Shown here: positions 1 to 7,456 of the stretch, one piece after another
How the letters are laid out: each line of letters starts with the position of its first letter
Numbering within the stretch: position 1 is the stretch's first letter
Source of the DNA: Streptomyces sp. AC550_RSS872
GTDB lineage: Bacteria > Actinomycetota > Actinomycetes > Streptomycetales > Streptomycetaceae
NCBI RefSeq assembly: GCF_019049285.1
Contig: NZ_JAGMUL010000092.1
Span: forward strand, 80,014 to 144,013
DNA length: 64,000 nt
Direction of reading: 5' to 3'
The notes under the pieces: generated by a model
What the model was told of the DNA's origin: nothing
The model's database searches: none
The model's input: the letters and a program-made list of their open reading frames with translations, nothing else
Translations under genes and position numbers: made by a program

Positions 1-395
1 GGGCGCCTTCAGGGACTGGGTGAGCGCGACACGTCCGTCGGGGAGGCGGACCGCGAGTGCCCGCGGCCGCGCGGCCGGCCCGGTGTAGCCGACGATGTCT
101 GCCTCCACGGTCTCGGCATGCCTGATCTTCTTCCAGGCCCGGCCGGTGGTCCGGTACACGGAGGTGGCCTGCTTCGCAACGATGCCCTCAATGCCCTGCT
201 CCGGGAGTTGCTGGTACCACGTCATGGCCACCGTGGGGTCGTCGGTCATCGGAACCAACTGGATCGGCGGCTTGACGTCGTACTCCTCCAGCAGGTCGAC
301 GAGCAGGGCACGGCGGTCGTCGTACCGCCGGTCCCCTGACGTCACCGTGCTCGGGGTGAAGAAGGACGTCCCACACCGAAGCGCGCAGGTTCGAG
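1..395 (-). pseudogene. ATP-dependent DNA ligase, C-terminal fragment
   Basis: The reverse strand encodes the end of the adenylation domain and the start of the OB domain of an actinobacterial ATP-dependent DNA ligase. Visible motifs are QGIEGIVAK (ligase motif IV), then WKKIRH (motif V) and VGYTGP. The gene runs off the left edge, so its C-terminus is not seen. Near base 338 the frame changes: upstream codons read WDVLLHPEHGDVRG in one frame and RRYDDRRALL continues in the next, which looks like a one-base insertion in a G run. No N-terminal catalytic KxDG lysine is present before the MFS gene begins, so the gene is also truncated at its 5' end. Family assignment is good; the exact break points are inferred. 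Confidence 0.65.
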
Positions 396-475
396 GAATC
401 CAGGCCCTCCTTGCACGGGAACCTGATAGCCGTCCAGGGAACGAACTGGCCTGGGTGGGCAAGTTCGTTGCTACT

Positions 476-1702
476 TCATCGTTTCGGAGCCGTGGGTGGC
501 GGCATGGTCGCCACGGCAACGAGGGCGGCAAGGGCAGAGATGAGTGCAAGCAGGGTGAACAGGTGTGGGTATCCGCCAAGTGCTGCGGCCAGGGCAGCTC
601 CGGCGAACGGGGCGAGGGCTGAGGCCGCAGTCGCCGGAGCTGTGAGGAGTCCGGACAGGCGTCCGTAGTGGGTGGTGCCCCATCGGTCGGTTACGGCGGT
701 GGCTTGGAGGAGGGTGAGGTTGCCGCGCACCATGCCGGCTGCGATCGCGATGCCCACGAGCAGGGGAAAGGGACCGGAGACCATCGCGAACGCAGCAGAC
801 GTGGTCCCGCCGAGCGTGATCAGGGCGACGGTGCGGGTGGTGACGCCGGTGCGATTGGCGAGGGTCGCGTGCAGAGTGCGGCCGAGGGTCTGTCCTGCGC
901 CGCCTAGGCCGAGGGCCCAGGCGGCGGCGGTGGGGCTGGCGCCGCGGGTGATCAGCAGGGGTACGAGGGCGATGACGACGGCGTACATGGCGAAGCTGTT
1001 CAGCGTGAGCGCGGTGGCGAGCATCAGGAACGGTCGGCTGCGGGTCACCGACGCGCTGTTGGTGTCCCGTTGGGAGGGCGACGCTGGTGCGGGCGGCCAT
1101 GGGCCTCGTAGCGCGAGGGCGTGGGCGGGGATGGTCACGAGGGCGAGGAGCAGCGCGAGTACGGCGTACGTTGCGCGCCAGCTCAGGTGCTCGGCGAGCG
1201 CGGCGGTCAGCGGGGCGAAGACGGTGGAGGCCAGGCCGCCGGCGAGGGTGACGACGGTGAGGGCGCGGACACGGTCGCTGCCCCACCAGCGGGTGAGGGC
1301 GGCGAAGGCGGGCTGGTAGAAGGTTGCGGCCATGGCCACGCCGGCCAGCAGCCAGGCGGCGGTGAAGGCCGCGAGGTTGGGCGCGGCGGCGAGGCCCAGC
1401 ACGGCGACGACGCCCAGGACGGAGCCGGTGGTCATCACGGCGCGCGGGCCTCGGCGGTCGAGGATGCGCCCGACGGGGATGCCGGTGAGGGCGGAGACCA
1501 GGAGCGCGCCTGAGAAGGCGGCGGTGGTGGCGGTGGTCGACCAGCCTGTGGCGGCGGTGATCTGGGGGTTCAGGACGGGGAAGGCGTAGTAGACGATGCC
1601 CCAGCTGGTGATCTGGGTGGCGCACAGGGCGGGCAGGGCGGCGCGAGGCCGTGACCGGTCTCCCGTCCCGGTCACGGCCTCGCTGGTGTGGAGGTCGGTC
1701 AT
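476..1702 (-). CDS. MFS transporter of the arsenic island
   Basis: A 408-residue major facilitator superfamily permease with about twelve hydrophobic segments and the cytoplasmic loop motif GRILDRRGPR between TM2 and TM3. It probably exports a small molecule across the plasma membrane. It starts 7 bases after the stop of the CadI/ArsI-like gene with no clear Shine-Dalgarno sequence, so it is probably translationally coupled as the last gene of a three-gene operon reading from 3570. Context points to a trivalent or organic arsenical as cargo, as for other MFS pumps in ars operons. It is not clearly ArsJ, because no glyceraldehyde-3-phosphate dehydrogenase gene lies beside it. Substrate is an inference. 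Confidence 0.8.
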   Translation of the reverse strand: MTDLHTSEAVTGTGDRSRPRAALPALCATQITSWGIVYYAFPVLNPQITAATGWSTTATTAAFSGALLVSALTGIPVGRILDRRGPRAVMTTGSVLGVVAVLGLAAAPNLAAFTAAWLLAGVAMAATFYQPAFAALTRWWGSDRVRALTVVTLAGGLASTVFAPLTAALAEHLSWRATYAVLALLLALVTIPAHALALRGPWPPAPASPSQRDTNSASVTRSRPFLMLATALTLNSFAMYAVVIALVPLLITRGASPTAAAWALGLGGAGQTLGRTLHATLANRTGVTTRTVALITLGGTTSAAFAMVSGPFPLLVGIAIAAGMVRGNLTLLQATAVTDRWGTTHYGRLSGLLTAPATAASALAPFAGAALAAALGGYPHLFTLLALISALAALVAVATMPPPTAPKR

Positions 1703-1709
1703 TGGCGGA

Positions 1710-2177
1710 TCAGCAGCAGCCGCCCGCGACGGCCGGTGCCTTCTGTCCGGTGTCGGCCTCGGCCGGGCCGGCGGCGCAGCAGGTGCTGCCCTGCTGCTTG
1801 GCCAAGGAGTCGGCGTCAGCCTTCACGACGTACACCTCCCAGGGCTCCTGGCCGGGGCCGTGCACCCAGACCTTGTCCTGGAGGGCGTAGCAACAGGTGG
1901 TGTCGCTCTCCACGTCGGTGGCCAGGCCGGCCTCGCTCAGGCGGGCGGTGGCGGAGTGGACGGCTTCGGTGGTCTCGACCTCGACGCCGAGGTGGTCCAT
2001 GCGGGTCGCCTCGCCCGCGGCGCCTTCGATCAGGACGAGCTTGAGCGGGGGCTCAGCGATGGCGAAGTTGGCGTAGCCGTCGCGGAGTTTGGCGGGCACG
2101 GTACCGAACAGCTTCGTGTAGAAGGCGACGGACGCGCCGAGATCGGGGACGCGCAGGGCGAGCTGTATGCGGGACAT
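1710..2177 (-). CDS. CadI/ArsI family metalloenzyme (glyoxalase fold)
   Basis: A 155-residue vicinal-oxygen-chelate protein close to mycobacterial CadI and to ArsI C-As lyases. It has the N-terminal MSRIQLALRVPDL strand, His62 in DHLG, the vicinal pair Cys95-Cys96 in TTCCYA, and Glu114 in WEVY. ArsI enzymes use a His near residue 5, the middle His and the Glu to hold Fe(II), and the Cys pair to bind trivalent organoarsenical. Here residue 5 is Gln, as I recall for CadI, so lyase activity cannot be assumed. The tail adds two more Cys pairs (STCC and the terminal GGCC), which could scavenge metal. A GAGGAGG ribosome site lies 6 bases before the ATG. It sits 28 bases after the FAD gene. Confidence 0.85.
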   Translation of the reverse strand: MSRIQLALRVPDLGASVAFYTKLFGTVPAKLRDGYANFAIAEPPLKLVLIEGAAGEATRMDHLGVEVETTEAVHSATARLSEAGLATDVESDTTCCYALQDKVWVHGPGQEPWEVYVVKADADSLAKQQGSTCCAAGPAEADTGQKAPAVAGGCC

Positions 2178-2205
2178 GACGGACCTCCTCGGGTGGATGG
2201 GGAGT

Positions 2206-3570
2206 TCAGCAGCCGCCGGAGGCGGCAGGGGCGCCGATGCCGATCTGGAGAGTGGCCGGTGCGGCGCAGCAGCCGCCGCCCTCGCTGCTCTGAGCGGCGT
2301 CGGGGTCGTCGTACAGGCCGGCGCCGCCGCACACGCCGGTCTCGGGCAGGGTCAGTTCGACGCGTTCGGCGGCCTCGCGGTCGCCTGCGAGTGCGGCGGT
2401 GATGGAGCGGACCTGCTCGTAGCCGGTCATCGCGAGGAACGTGGGAGCGCGGCCGTAGGACTTCATGCCGACCAGGTAGAAGCCCTGCTCGGGGTGGGCG
2501 AGCTCGTTCACGCCGTGTGGGTAGACGGTGCCGCAGGAGTGGACGTTGGGGTCGATGAGCGGGGCGAGCGCGGTCGGGGCCTGGAGGCGCTCGTCGAGGC
2601 CAAGGCGGACCTCGGAGAGGAAGGACAGGTCGGGGCGCAAACCGGTCAGCACGATCACCTCGTCGAGCGGGTCGAGTCGGCGGCCGTCCTCGGCGACGAG
2701 AACGAGCTGGGCGCCATCGCGTTCCACGGCCTGGGTGCGGAAGCCGGTGACGGCGCTGGCCTGGCCGGCCTCGACGGCGGCCTTGGCGCGCAGGCCGAGG
2801 GCGCCGCGGGCGGGGAGTTGGTCGGCCTCGCCGCCGCCGAAGGTGTTGTCGCCGATGCCCCGGCGCAGGATCCACACCGCGTGCGTGCCGTCTTCCTCCT
2901 TCGCCAGATCGGCGAGGTAGGCCAGGGCGGTGAAGGCGGAGGCGCCGGAGCCGATGACGGCGGTGCGCTTGCCCGCGTACCGGGCCCGGACGGCAGGGTC
3001 CGTCAGATCGGGGACGCGGTAGGAGATGCGGGCGGCTGCGGTCTTCTCGCCGAGGGCGGGCAGTCCGTTGGCGCCCATCGGGCTGGGGATCGTCCAGGTG
3101 CCGGAGGCGTCGATGACGGCGCGGGCGGTCAGGCGCTCCTCGCGGCCGTCGGCCAGCTGGACGTGCACGGTGAAGGGCTGTGCGTCGCGGTCGGCGTCGA
3201 CGATGCGGTCCCGTCCCGCGCGGGCCACACCGGTTACGGCGACGCCGTAGCGGACCGTCTCGCCGAGGACGTCGGCGAGCGGCTGCAAGTAGCGCTCCGC
3301 CCAGTCGCCACCGGTCGGGTAGCTGGCGCCGTCAGGGCGGACCCAGCCGGTGGGGGCAAGGAGCTTCTCGGCGGCGGGGTCAGTGACCTCGGCCCAGGGT
3401 GAGAACAGCCGCACGTGCGCCCAGGCCCGTACGGCAGTGCCGGCGGCCGGGCCGGCCTCCAGGACCAGCGGTTCCAGGCCGCGCTCGAGAAGGTGGGCGG
3501 CGGCAGCGAGGCCGACGGGGCCAGCTCCAATGACCACGACGGGCAGCTGGCCGTTGGTGGGCGCGTTCAC
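2206..3570 (-). CDS. FAD-dependent oxidoreductase with Cys-rich tail (ars operon)
   Basis: A 454-residue two-dinucleotide-binding-domain flavoprotein. The FAD motif VVVIGAGPVGLAAA is at the N-terminus and a second GxGxxA motif (VIGSGASAFTA) binds NAD(P)H mid-protein. I chose the GTG at 3570 because AAGGGG lies just upstream; an in-frame ATG at 3651 would put the N-terminus inside the operator region. The C-terminus carries GGGCC and ends in SGGC, like the Cys tail of the next gene product, suggesting thiol binding of As(III) or another soft metal. It is the first gene of an operon with the CadI/ArsI-like protein and the MFS pump, and it is divergent from the ArsO-like pseudogene. Probable role is oxidation of an arsenical; the substrate is not provable from sequence. 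Confidence 0.75.
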   Translation of the reverse strand: MNAPTNGQLPVVVIGAGPVGLAAAAHLLERGLEPLVLEAGPAAGTAVRAWAHVRLFSPWAEVTDPAAEKLLAPTGWVRPDGASYPTGGDWAERYLQPLADVLGETVRYGVAVTGVARAGRDRIVDADRDAQPFTVHVQLADGREERLTARAVIDASGTWTIPSPMGANGLPALGEKTAAARISYRVPDLTDPAVRARYAGKRTAVIGSGASAFTALAYLADLAKEEDGTHAVWILRRGIGDNTFGGGEADQLPARGALGLRAKAAVEAGQASAVTGFRTQAVERDGAQLVLVAEDGRRLDPLDEVIVLTGLRPDLSFLSEVRLGLDERLQAPTALAPLIDPNVHSCGTVYPHGVNELAHPEQGFYLVGMKSYGRAPTFLAMTGYEQVRSITAALAGDREAAERVELTLPETGVCGGAGLYDDPDAAQSSEGGGCCAAPATLQIGIGAPAASGGC

Positions 3571-3585
3571 AAGATTCCCCTTTGC

Positions 3586-3650
3586 TTCGACGTCTGTCGA
3601 TGTTGCGTGACCCAGGATGGCACCTGTATTGATGAGCGTCAACATAGACA
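3586..3650. promoter_or_regulatory. Divergent promoter region with two ArsR-box-like sites
   Basis: Between the divergent flavoprotein genes lie two copies of a box with core CAACATNGAC. One reads on the minus strand (3586-3606, including GTCGAA at its edge) and one on the plus strand (3639-3650, TCAACATAGACA). The 11-base string TCAACATAGAC recurs exactly inside the arsR promoter at 4768-4778. Shared sites at both promoters fit one ArsR repressor controlling all three transcription units. Operator function is inferred from repetition and position. Confidence 0.6.
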
Positions 3651-3671
3651 CTCGCCGAATCAGGGGGTGGT

Positions 3672-4732
3672 ATGGAGCAGATCGACGTAGCAGTGATCGG
3701 TGGCGGGCAGTCGGGCCTGGCGGCGGCGTACGCGCTGCGCGGGCAGGGGCTGCCGTCGGTGGTACTGGAGGCGTCCGAACGGGCAGTCGGCTCGTGGCCG
3801 CGCTACTACGACAGCCTCACCCTCTTCTCGCCCGCCCGGTACAGCTCACTGCCAGGGATGCCCTTTCCCGGCGAGGATCCGGACCGCTACCCGCGCCGGG
3901 ACGAGGTGGTCGCCTATCTGGCCGCGTACGCCGCGCGCCTGGACGCCGATATCCGCACCGGCTGTCGCGCCACCAGGGTCCGGCGGGCCGACGGGGGGTT
4001 CGAGGTGGAGCTGGCGGGCGGCGGCCGGCTGATGGCACGCGCCGTGGTCGCCGCCTCCGGCACGTTCGGCCGCCCCCACCGGCCTGCGTTGCCGGGCCTG
4101 GAAGGCTTCACTGGTTCGGCGCTGCATGCCGCCGACTACCGCAGCCCGCACCCGTTCACCGGACGCCGGATCATCGTGGTGGGGGCGTGGAACTCCGCGG
4201 TGCAGATCGCTGCCGAACTCGCCCACGTGGCCCGGACGACGCTGGCCAGCCGGGGGCCGGTGAGGTTCATGAGGCAGCGCATTCTCGGCCGGGACCTGCA
4301 CTTCTGGCTCGCCCGCGGCGGCCTGACGCGGCCCCGCTGGGCCGCCTCCTTCGCACTCCACCGACGCAGCTGGTCATCGATGACCGCCGCTACCGTGCCG
4401 CGCTCGCCCAGCGTGCGCCGGAGTGGCGGGCGCTGTTCACCGGGATCGACGGCGCCAAGGTGAGCTGGCCCGACGGGACGCGCGAGGAGGTCGACACCAT
4501 CCTTCTCGCCACCGGCTACCGGCCGGACCTGCCCTACCTCGCCGGCCTGGACGGTGCGCTCGATGGCGCTGGCCGTCCCCGGCAGCGAGGCGACATCTCC
4601 CTGATGCACCGCGGCGTGGCGTTCGTCGGGCTGGAGTGGCAGCGCAGCCTGTCGTCCAACTCCCTGCGCGGGGTCGGCCGGGACGCCGCTCGCGTGGCGC
4701 GGCACCTGGCGGCTCACCTCGCTCGCGGCTGA
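3672..4732 (+). pseudogene. ArsO-like flavoprotein monooxygenase, frameshifted
   Basis: This encodes an ArsO-type NAD(P)/FAD oxidoreductase: the FAD motif VAVIGGGQSGLAAAYAL starts at residue 5 and a second motif IIVVGAWNSAVQIAAEL lies near residue 170. In that motif the expected GxGNSG is GAWNSA, so nucleotide binding may already be impaired. At the C run 4332-4335 the frame slips. Codons up to GGLTRP are in one frame, and LGRLLRTPPTQLVIDD onward, with the conserved LLATGYRPDLPYL segment, are in the next; one lost C restores a single reading frame. The downstream frame runs to a stop at 4732, giving the normal length of about 350 residues. It is either a real pseudogene or a homopolymer sequencing error. 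A similar intact gene lies at 7457-8512. Confidence 0.8.
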
Positions 4733-4756
4733 CTCGGTCCGCCCTGGTCCGCTTGG

Positions 4757-4788
4757 TTCGACGTATGTCAACATAGACGTATGTCGAA
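4757..4788 (+). promoter_or_regulatory. arsR operator overlapping the start codon
   Basis: An imperfect dyad begins TTCGAC and ends GTCGAA, with two ACGTATGTC-like half sites and the core TCAACATAGAC shared with 3639-3649. It overlaps the ATG of arsR at 4781. No Shine-Dalgarno sequence precedes that ATG, so the transcript may be leaderless, with ArsR binding directly over the initiation site. Autorepression is the usual ArsR mode; binding here is inferred. Confidence 0.6.
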
Positions 4789-5161
4789 CACTGAGGTGCT
4801 GCCACTGCTTGAGCCGGAGTCGGATGCTGTGGCGCCGTGCTGTCCGCCGCTCACGGAGCGCCCGTTCACTGCGGAGGAGGCCGAGACGGCCGCGCGGATG
4901 TTCAAGGCGCTGGGCGATCCGGTGCGGCTGCGGCTGTTCTCGGCGGTCGCCTCGCACGAGGGCGGCGAGGCGTGCGTGTGCGACATCTCCGACGTCGGCG
5001 TCTCCCAGCCGACCGTCTCCCACCACCTGAAGAAGCTCAAGGAAGCCGGACTGCTGACCTCCGAGCGGCGCGGCACCTGGGTGTACTACCGGGTCGAGCC
5101 GTCGGTGCTGGCCGCGATGGGCAAGCTGCTGACCATGTCCCCGGGCGCGGCCCGACGGTGA
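4781..5161 (+). CDS. arsR: ArsR family metalloregulator (CVC type)
   Basis: A 126-residue winged-helix repressor. The metal-sensing loop ACVCDIS sits at the start of the recognition region and is followed by SQPTVSHHLKKLKEAGLL, the DNA-reading helix, and the wing RRGTWVYYRV. The two Cys of CVC match the As(III)/Sb(III) site of classical ArsR proteins, which release DNA on binding metalloid. An extra CC pair lies in the N-terminal extension (APCCPP). The ATG overlaps a probable operator and has no ribosome site, so leaderless translation is likely. It probably controls the flanking flavoprotein genes through the shared boxes at 3586-3650. Confidence 0.9.
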   Translation: MSNTEVLPLLEPESDAVAPCCPPLTERPFTAEEAETAARMFKALGDPVRLRLFSAVASHEGGEACVCDISDVGVSQPTVSHHLKKLKEAGLLTSERRGTWVYYRVEPSVLAAMGKLLTMSPGAARR

Positions 5162-5205
5162 CCGGAGCACCCGCCGTTGGCCGCCGGGAGTGCCGTCGGT
5201 CGAGC

Positions 5206-5727
5206 TCATCCGCCCTCGGTCAGTGTGAGCTGCCGGTGGTGGAAGTCGAAGTGCTGGGTCGGGTACTGGTAGAGGTCCGCGATGGTCATGACGTCCTTGA
5301 AGAACGGATCCCAGCGGGTCGGGTAGTGCATGGCGAGCGCGAGGTCGGCCTCCCGCGAGGTATCGAGACGGCGGTGCAGCCAGTCGATGACGCGGTCGAA
5401 GGCCGTGCCCATCCGGCGACGGCCCAGAACCCGGGCACCACCGACTGGCCCCAGGTAGTTGACGACGTCGAATGGCCTGGTCGCCGTGTTCAGGACCCGG
5501 GCGAAAGCGCGGCTGGCACCGCGCGGCAGCCGTCCGAACACCCGCAGCAGCGCCAGCAGCGGCCGGATCAGGATGTAGCCGAAGAGCATGTGGAACAACA
5601 GTTGCCCGTTGGTCCACCGCGTGCCCTGCGTGCCCCGTCGCAGGTCGGCGTCGGCGGCGCCGTCGAGGAGCCGATGGAACGTCGTACGGGCCCGCTCCAA
5701 CTCCTGGTGAATCGCCTGACGATCCAC
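5206..5727 (-). CDS. DinB-fold family protein
   Basis: A four-helix-bundle protein of the DinB/YfiT superfamily, 173 residues from the GTG at 5727, which follows a GGAGGAGG ribosome site at good spacing. A longer start at 5754 is possible. The N-terminal helix (QAIHQELERARTTFHRLL) and the C-terminal stretch HFDFHHRQL supply His residues typical of the three-His metal site, with a middle helix LLFHMLFGYI. Some members are thiol-dependent transferases that use mycothiol or bacillithiol; the substrate here is unknown. It converges on arsR with only 44 bases between stops. Its place in the metal island suggests stress or thiol chemistry, but that is inference. Confidence 0.65.
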   Translation of the reverse strand: MDRQAIHQELERARTTFHRLLDGAADADLRRGTQGTRWTNGQLLFHMLFGYILIRPLLALLRVFGRLPRGASRAFARVLNTATRPFDVVNYLGPVGGARVLGRRRMGTAFDRVIDWLHRRLDTSREADLALAMHYPTRWDPFFKDVMTIADLYQYPTQHFDFHHRQLTLTEGG

Positions 5728-5920
5728 CCGCGCTGCCTCCTCCACGACAACCACCTGCCCTCCGGCTGCCCTGGGCACACCGTCGCAACGGCCTGCCGTC
5801 GTGCTGGTTGAGCGTCGCAACCCAGCCGTCACATGACCAGCTCGGCGGCCGGCCGGGCTTGCATCCGGTACCCAGGTACAGGTTTACCGTCGGTGGGGTG
5901 TGACGACGGGAGTGAGCGCG

Positions 5921-6265
5921 ATGACCGACCTGGACTGGGTGCCCCAGTCATGCACTCTGCCCACCGAGGAGCAGCCACTACGGATCGCCGAGTGGGACGA
6001 ACTGCTCACCGAGCGCCTGACGGCGCTGTCGCGCCCCGGCCCACAGCGTCTCCGGCTGGAACTCTCCGACGCCGCGGCGGCAGAGGACCGGGTCCGTGAC
6101 CTGGCCGAGCGGGAGAGCGGCTGCTGTTCGTTCTTCACCTTCGAGGTGACCGTCGTCGCCGGCGCCGTCCGTCTGGACATCGGGGTGGATGCGGTGCATG
6201 AGGCGGTCCTTGAGGCACTGGCTGAGCGGGCCACCCGTCTGACCGGGCACGGGGAGCAGCAGTGA
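5921..6265 (+). CDS. Small Cys-pair protein of a MerR operon, unknown function
   Basis: A 114-residue acidic protein starting at the ATG at 5921 (TDLDWVPQSC follows); an in-frame GTG at 5900 is an alternative. The central motif ESGCCSFFTF places two adjacent Cys before a beta-strand-like region, and another Cys sits near residue 11, so a soft-metal site is plausible. I do not recognise a named family. Its stop overlaps the GTG of the MerR gene (GTGA), which implies translational coupling and a shared regulatory or metal-handling role. The region upstream (5830-5900) probably holds the promoter. Confidence 0.6.
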   Translation: MTDLDWVPQSCTLPTEEQPLRIAEWDELLTERLTALSRPGPQRLRLELSDAAAAEDRVRDLAERESGCCSFFTFEVTVVAGAVRLDIGVDAVHEAVLEALAERATRLTGHGEQQ

Positions 6266-6708
6266 GCACGGGCCTGCGCAGCGGTCAGGTGGCTGAGGCG
6301 GCCGGGGTGAACCTCCAGACCCTGCGTTACTACGAGCGGCGTGGCCTGCTCGCCGAGCCCGAGCGCAGCAGCGGCGGACACCGCCTGTACGGGGAGGAGG
6401 CGGTGACCGTGCTGCGGGTGATCAAGGCTGCCCAGCGTCTCGGCTTCACGTTGGAGGAGGTGGCCGAGCTGCTGGAGGCCGGAGGCCACCGGCACGGCAG
6501 ACCGGTCCCGGGCCTTCAGCAGCGGGCGCGCGCGAAGCTCGCGGAGGTCGACGCGAAGATCGCGGACCTCACCACCATCCGCGCCACCCTCGCGGCGGCT
6601 CTCGACGCGGGATGCGCCGACCTGACCGCCTGCTCCGCAAGCCCCTGCTGCCCGATTCCCTTCACCGGCCTCGCCGAGGAGAACCGCCATGCCGGCACCT
6701 GCTGCTGA
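6262..6708 (+). CDS. MerR family metal-responsive regulator
   Basis: A 148-residue MerR-type activator. The N-terminal helix-turn-helix and wing are classical (GQVAEAAGVNLQTLRYYERR, then SGGHRLYGEEAV), followed by a long dimerisation helix (LAEVDAKIADLTTIRATL). The C-terminal metal loop contains CADLTACSASPCC and a further CC at the terminus. Such proteins twist a 19-20 bp spaced promoter when metal binds. The start GTG overlaps the stop of the Cys-pair gene, and its 3' end overlaps the start of the MerT-like gene. The Cys spacing does not match E. coli MerR exactly, so Hg(II) is likely but arsenic or copper cannot be excluded. Confidence 0.85.
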   Translation: MSTGLRSGQVAEAAGVNLQTLRYYERRGLLAEPERSSGGHRLYGEEAVTVLRVIKAAQRLGFTLEEVAELLEAGGHRHGRPVPGLQQRARAKLAEVDAKIADLTTIRATLAAALDAGCADLTACSASPCCPIPFTGLAEENRHAGTCC

Positions 6709-7004
6709 CCCGCGCACCAAGCGCGCCCCGAAGGCGCTCGCGGGCCTGGCCGGACTGGCCTGCCTTGCGTGCTGCCTGCTGCCTGCTGCCCGCCCTGATC
6801 ACGGCAGGTGTGGTCGGCGCCGGCGCCTCGGCCGTGGTGGACCGGCTGCCGGGCATCGCCTTGGCCCTGGCCGTACTCGCCGCAGCGGCCTGGTGGTACT
6901 CAAAGCGCCGCACCTCCTCTGGCTGCTCCTGTGCGCCGAAGGCCACGTCCGGTGAGGGATGCGGCTGCGGGCCCCAGCAGATCGACGCCCCGGCCCGTCG
7001 GTAG
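6689..7004 (+). pseudogene. MerT-like Cys-rich two-TM protein, frameshifted by a 7-bp repeat
   Basis: The N-terminus (AGLAGLACLACCLLPA) and, in another frame, LITAGVVGAGASAVVDRLPG followed by a second hydrophobic segment and the tail SGCSCAPKATSGEGCGCG, together make a two-TM protein with Cys motifs like mercuric-ion uptake proteins. The break is a 7-base tandem duplication: GCTGCCT occurs twice and begins a third time at 6771-6790. Removing one unit joins CCLLPA directly to LITAG in a single frame. The start ATG lies inside the 3' end of the MerR gene, so it belongs to that operon. The family call is tentative because the protein is short and broken. Confidence 0.6.
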
Positions 7005-7014
7005 GGTCCTGGCC

Positions 7015-7350
7015 ATGATTGTTGCTCGATCCGTTGCCCTGTTCGTCGTCGCCGCCCTGTTCGAAATCGGTGGGGCCTGGCTGGTCTGGCAGGGCATCCG
7101 CGAGCACAAGGGCTGGGTCTGGATCGGCGCCGGCGTGATCGCCCTCGGCCTCTACGGCGTGGTGGCGACCTGGCAGAACGACGACAACTTCGGCCGCATC
7201 CTCGCCGCCTACGGCGGCATCTTCGTCGCCGGCTCCATCGCCTGGGGCATGATCGCCGACGGCTACCGACCCGACCGCTACGACGTCATCGGCGCGGCGG
7301 TCTGCCTCGCCGGCATGGCCGTCATCATGTACGCCCCCCGCAGCAGCTGA
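7015..7350 (+). CDS. YnfA family (UPF0060) membrane protein
   Basis: A 111-residue protein with four hydrophobic helices and the family signatures ALFEIGGAWLVWQ, GVVATWQ, FGRILAAYGG and GYRPDRYD. YnfA proteins resemble small multidrug resistance efflux pumps and act as dimers in the plasma membrane; their physiological substrate is not firmly known. The ATG at 7015 lies 11 bases after the stop of the MerT-like gene, so it is probably the last gene of the MerR operon. Placement in a metal island hints at cation or metalloid export, but YnfA is also found elsewhere. Confidence 0.9.
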   Translation: MIVARSVALFVVAALFEIGGAWLVWQGIREHKGWVWIGAGVIALGLYGVVATWQNDDNFGRILAAYGGIFVAGSIAWGMIADGYRPDRYDVIGAAVCLAGMAVIMYAPRSS

Positions 7351-7456
7351 CGCAGTCGGCGCGTCGGCTTCGCGCGGCCGTTCGTCCCCTGCGCTGCTCG
7401 TCCGGCGAGGCCCGCATGCCGCACGACCAAGCTGAACGCTCTCACGGCCTCGGCCC

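Noticed and set aside
476..1702. MFS transporter as ArsJ
   Set aside because: No GAPDH partner gene, which normally accompanies ArsJ.
2167..3402. Long plus-strand open frame opposite the FAD oxidoreductase
   Set aside because: Its translation is Gly/Ala/Val-rich without motifs and mirrors the real gene; this is the usual antisense frame of GC-rich coding DNA.
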